Shown: in pieces, positions 6,014 to 8,578 of the stretch
How positions within the stretch are numbered: position 1 is the first letter of the stretch
Layout of the letters: each line of letters opens with the position of its first letter
Source of the DNA: Bacillota bacterium
Lineage (GTDB): Bacteria; Bacillota; Clostridia; Lachnospirales; Lachnospiraceae
Direction of reading: 5' to 3'
DNA length: 8,578 bases
NCBI GenBank assembly: GCA_023398615.1
Contig: JAEWSD010000036.1
Location: forward strand, 1-8,578
The notes under the pieces: model-generated
What the model saw: the letters and a program-made list of their open reading frames with translations, nothing else
What the model was told of the DNA's origin: nothing
Database searches by the model: none
Made by a program: the position numbers and the translations under genes

Positions 6014-6979
6014 ATGAAGCGAATGAGAAGACTCCGCGTGAATGAAGCAATGAGAAACCTGGTCAGGGAAACAGTTTTAGAGAAAGCTGACCTTGTATAT
6101 CCGGTCTTTATCAAAGAAGGAAAGGATATCGAAACCCCGGTCGAATCGATGCCCGGCATCTTCCAGTATTCGATAGATCGTTTTGACGGGAAGCTTAAGG
6201 AAATAACGGATTGCGGTATCGGTGCGCTGCTGGTCTTTGGAATCCCGGCGCATAAGGATGAGGTGGGAAGCCAGGCATACGATGAGGAAGGCATCACGCA
6301 GAAAGCCATACGCCATATCAAAGAAAAAGCACCGGACCTGCTGGTTATTGCAGACGTATGCCTGTGTGAGTATACCTCTCACGGCCATTGCGGACTGGTA
6401 AGCGGCGGCCGCATCCTGAATGATGAAACACTGCCTTTGCTGTCCGCAATGGCAGTCAGTCTTGCGAAAGCGGGAGCGGATATCATAGCGCCTTCCGATA
6501 TGATGGACGGAAGGGTAAAGGCGATACGGGAAGCACTGGACAGGGATGGTTTCCAGGATATCATGATTATGTCCTACAGTGCAAAATATGCATCCGGATA
6601 CTACTCCCCGTTCCGGGATGCCGCGCATTCCGCCCCGGCTTTCGGAGACAGGAAGACCTATCAGATGGACCCTGCGAATGTAAAGGAAGCGATACGGGAA
6701 TGCGAAGATGATATCGAGGAGGGCGCCGATGTGATCATGGTGAAACCGGCACTGGCATACCTGGACGTTATACGCGCGGCGGCCGACAGGACCGATTACC
6801 CGATCGCCGCCTATAACGTGAGCGGAGAGTATTCTATGGTAAAAGCCGCCGCCATGAACGGATGGATCGACGAGAAAAGAATTGTAATGGAAAATCTGAT
6901 TGGGATAAAAAGAGCGGGAGCCAAAATCATCATCACTTATCACGCACTGGATGCGGCACGTTGGCTGGACGGCAAATAG
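6014..6979 (+). CDS. hemB: Porphobilinogen synthase (5-aminolevulinate dehydratase), zinc type
   Basis: Condenses two 5-aminolevulinate molecules into porphobilinogen. At 321 residues it has normal length. The start region RMRRLRVNEAMRNLVRET is typical. The active-site lysines are Lys191 in MSYSAKYAS and Lys244 in IMVKPALAYLD. The metal site DVCLCEYTSHGHCG supplies Cys116, Cys118 and Cys126, so this is the zinc-dependent kind rather than the magnesium kind, which has aspartate-rich residues there. The segments SDMMDGRV (161-168) and YNVSGEYSM (267-275) are also conserved. GGAG (6002-6005) lies eight bases before the ATG, and the gap after the previous gene is 22 bases. Confidence 0.97.
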   Translation: MKRMRRLRVNEAMRNLVRETVLEKADLVYPVFIKEGKDIETPVESMPGIFQYSIDRFDGKLKEITDCGIGALLVFGIPAHKDEVGSQAYDEEGITQKAIRHIKEKAPDLLVIADVCLCEYTSHGHCGLVSGGRILNDETLPLLSAMAVSLAKAGADIIAPSDMMDGRVKAIREALDRDGFQDIMIMSYSAKYASGYYSPFRDAAHSAPAFGDRKTYQMDPANVKEAIRECEDDIEEGADVIMVKPALAYLDVIRAAADRTDYPIAAYNVSGEYSMVKAAAMNGWIDEKRIVMENLIGIKRAGAKIIITYHALDAARWLDGK

Positions 6980-6980
6980 G

Positions 6981-6995
6981 CGTGCGAAGCGCACG
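6981..6995. other. Small 6-bp hairpin between hemB and hemL
   Basis: CGTGCG (6981-6986) and CGCACG (6990-6995) are perfect reverse complements around an AAG loop. The hairpin starts one base after the hemB stop and ends just before the hemL ribosome binding site. There is no T-run, so it is not a terminator. It may affect message stability or the relative yield of the two proteins, or it may be incidental. Confidence 0.45.
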
Positions 6996-6999
6996 GATT

Positions 7000-7003
7000 G
7001 GAG
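7000..7003 (+). promoter_or_regulatory. Ribosome binding site that fixes the hemL start
   Basis: GGAG lies five bases before the ATG at 7009. This supports that ATG over in-frame start codons further upstream (as far as 6862), which lie inside hemB and would add residues with no counterpart in the aminotransferase family. Confidence 0.7.
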
Positions 7004-7008
7004 TACGT

Positions 7009-8298
7009 ATGAATACGAAGAAATCATCGGAACTATTTGAAAAATCAAAAACCTGTATTCCCGGCGGGGTAAACAGCCCGGTCAGGGCCTTTAAGCCGGT
7101 TCACCGGAGTCCCTTATTCATTGACAGGGCAAAGGGTTCAAGAATCTATGATGCCGACGGCAATGAGTTTATCGATTATGTCTGCTCCTGGGGTCCCTGC
7201 ATCCTCGGCCATGCCAATGCCGATGTAGTAAATGCCGTGAAGAAGGCCTGTGAGAACGGATTGACCTTTGGAGCGCCGACGGAAAACGAATACATGCTGG
7301 CAAAGCGAATCCGTGAGATGATACCGTCTATGGAGATGACAAGACTGGTAAGCTCGGGAACCGAAGCGGTAATGAGTGCGATCCGCGTGGCGAGGGGATA
7401 TACGGGCAGGGATATGATAGTGAAATTCCGCGGCTGCTATCACGGACATTCGGACGGGCTCCTGGTAAAGGCCGGCTCCGGGGCGCTGACGCAATCGGTG
7501 CCGGACAGCAAGGGGGTTCCGGCGGATTATACGAGAAACACATTAGTGGCGGAATATAATAACAGGGAATCGGTCAAAGCTCTCTTTAACGGCTGCGGGG
7601 ACAGGATTGCCGCTATTGTTGTCGAGCCGGTGGCGGCCAATATGGGTGTGGTGCTTCCCAGGAAAGGCTTTTTGCAGTTTTTAAGGGATATCACGCTTCA
7701 ATACGGTTCCCTTTTGATCTTCGATGAGGTAATTACCGGCTTCCGCTTAGGAGCGGGAGGAGCACAGGAGTACTATGGAGTAACTCCTGATCTGACCACC
7801 CTGGGGAAAATAATCGGAGGCGGAATGCCTGTCGGTGCATACGGCGGCAGGAAGGAAATTATGGAGCTGGTGGCACCGGTCGGTGCCGTCTACCAGGCAG
7901 GGACCCTGTCGGGAAATCCTGTCGCCGTTGCGGCCGGAATGGAAACCCTCCGGATATTGCATGATACGCCGGAGCTCTATACAACCCTGGAAGCCCGGAC
8001 CGGCAGGCTTGCAAGGGCTGTTACGGAAAGGTTCGGAGACAGGGTGTGCGTAAACCATATCGGCTCCCTGCTCAGTATCTTTTTTACGGACCGCCGGGTA
8101 GTTGATTATGAATCCGCAACCTCTTCCGATACAAACCGCTTTTCGGCATTCTTCGGATATTTGCTGGAGCATGGCATCTATATCGCGCCGTCCCAGTATG
8201 AGGCAATGTTTATATCCTATGCGCACAGCGATGAGGACATTGAAACAACCTGTGATATTATAAGAAATCTGCCCTTAAGCTATTCGGCCGGATCATAA
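7009..8298 (+). CDS. hemL: Glutamate-1-semialdehyde 2,1-aminomutase
   Basis: A PLP-dependent class-III aminotransferase-fold enzyme that turns glutamate-1-semialdehyde, the HemA product, into 5-aminolevulinate, the HemB substrate. From the ATG at 7009 the protein is 429 residues, the usual family length, and begins with the characteristic SSELFEKSKTCIPGGVNSPVRAF. The PLP lysine is Lys267 in TTLGKIIGGGMPVGAYGG (E. coli Lys265), with the cofactor aspartate in IFDEVITGFR (237-246). SSGTEA (115-120) and CYHGHSDG (143-150) are also typical. It is the last gene of the tetrapyrrole block, 29 bases after hemB. Its final codons overlap the end of a convergent gene, and no terminator hairpin is visible directly after the stop. 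Confidence 0.97.
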   Translation: MNTKKSSELFEKSKTCIPGGVNSPVRAFKPVHRSPLFIDRAKGSRIYDADGNEFIDYVCSWGPCILGHANADVVNAVKKACENGLTFGAPTENEYMLAKRIREMIPSMEMTRLVSSGTEAVMSAIRVARGYTGRDMIVKFRGCYHGHSDGLLVKAGSGALTQSVPDSKGVPADYTRNTLVAEYNNRESVKALFNGCGDRIAAIVVEPVAANMGVVLPRKGFLQFLRDITLQYGSLLIFDEVITGFRLGAGGAQEYYGVTPDLTTLGKIIGGGMPVGAYGGRKEIMELVAPVGAVYQAGTLSGNPVAVAAGMETLRILHDTPELYTTLEARTGRLARAVTERFGDRVCVNHIGSLLSIFFTDRRVVDYESATSSDTNRFSAFFGYLLEHGIYIAPSQYEAMFISYAHSDEDIETTCDIIRNLPLSYSAGS

Positions 8299-8578
8299 CC
8301 GACAGCCGTCCATATACCGGTAGAGTCCTGTCTGATTAGTTTCTTAAGATATACCCTGGCGGCAGGCGACTTCTCATTATGAATCTCTGCTACGGCAGCT
8401 GTTCCCGAATTCTCCGTAATCGTAATATCCTCATATTGGATGGGGTAATCTCCCGCGATACCTTCCGGTGAGATCAGCAGGCCGACATATACCTGGGCAA
8501 CGAAGACCGGGTCCAATCTCCACGGGGAATGTCCTGCGTCGGCGCTCTTTTGCTCATTTTCTTCTATCTCAAGGTCAA
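8280..8578 (-). CDS. C-terminal part of an unrecognised protein (cut by window edge)
   Basis: A minus-strand reading frame is open from the window edge to a TAG at 8280-8282, giving at least 98 residues. There is no convincing start inside the window: a TTG at 8516 lies mid-frame and the upstream codons continue as plausible protein, so the gene most likely begins beyond 8578. The first visible stretch is charged and polar (DLEIEENEQKSADAG) and looks like a linker. The rest, roughly HSPWRLDPVFVAQVYVGLLIS onward, alternates hydrophobic and polar residues and ends VYLKKLIRQDSTGIWTAVGYDPAE, suggesting a small beta-rich domain. The style is that of the C-terminal domain of a secreted or lipid-anchored clostridial protein, but the signal peptide would be outside the window and I do not recognise the family. 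It converges with hemL and overlaps its last 19 bases. Coding status is likely but not certain. Confidence 0.65.
   Translation of the reverse strand, partial: DLEIEENEQKSADAGHSPWRLDPVFVAQVYVGLLISPEGIAGDYPIQYEDITITENSGTAAVAEIHNEKSPAARVYLKKLIRQDSTGIWTAVGYDPAE

Noticed and set aside
6862..7008. A longer hemL beginning inside hemB
   Set aside because: The extra N-terminal residues are the out-of-frame reading of hemB and have no family counterpart; the ATG at 7009 has its own ribosome binding site and gives normal length.
6077..7048. Long minus-strand open frame opposite hemB
   Set aside because: It is an antisense shadow of a clearly conserved gene, rich in His, Arg and Cys in the manner of such shadows, with no recognisable motif.

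Overview
The window reads as a chromosomal segment of a Gram-positive anaerobe of the Clostridia, possibly Lachnospiraceae. This rests on strong AGGAGG-type ribosome binding sites, mid-range GC, tightly packed same-strand genes and a clostridial style of siroheme gene order. The family-level placement is an inference from style, not from a marker gene. Nine genes lie on the plus strand, and one partial gene enters from the right on the minus strand.

The first block (60-1498) is a three-gene protein-thiocarboxylate sulfur-transfer module: a ThiS/MoaD-type sulfur carrier, an E1-like MoeB/ThiF-type adenylyltransferase, and a small JAMM (Mov34/MPN) metalloprotease. The carrier ends in Gly-Gly-Gly-Cys-Phe rather than a free Gly-Gly. 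It therefore needs its two-residue tail removed before it can be adenylated, which gives the protease an obvious job. Known relatives make homocysteine, cysteine or thiolated siderophores rather than thiamine.

A 209-base gap (1499-1707) follows. It holds an 11-bp palindrome and a 61-bp hairpin with perfect 17-bp arms that look like the ends of a small mobile element or a strong terminator.

The second block (1708-8298) is a six-gene tetrapyrrole run: hemA, precorrin-2 dehydrogenase (sirC/met8 type), hemC, a cobA-hemD fusion, hemB and hemL. Together these proteins should carry glutamyl-tRNA through 5-aminolevulinate, porphobilinogen, hydroxymethylbilane and uroporphyrinogen III to precorrin-2 and sirohydrochlorin, and possibly siroheme. 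No hemE, hemN, hemY or hemH is present, so the output of this cluster is siroheme or corrinoid precursor rather than protoheme. Because siroheme is the cofactor of sulfite reductase, the two blocks fit one role: reducing sulfite to sulfide and loading the sulfide on a carrier protein for amino acid synthesis. The sulfate and sulfite reduction genes themselves would have to lie to the left, outside the window.

The right edge (8280-8578) holds the C-terminal part of an unrecognised minus-strand protein. Its stop codon lies inside the end of hemL, so the two genes converge and overlap by 19 bp. Bases 1-59 contain no gene that can be supported, only the ribosome binding site of the carrier gene and possibly the last codons of an upstream gene (a stop in frame 1 at 25-27).
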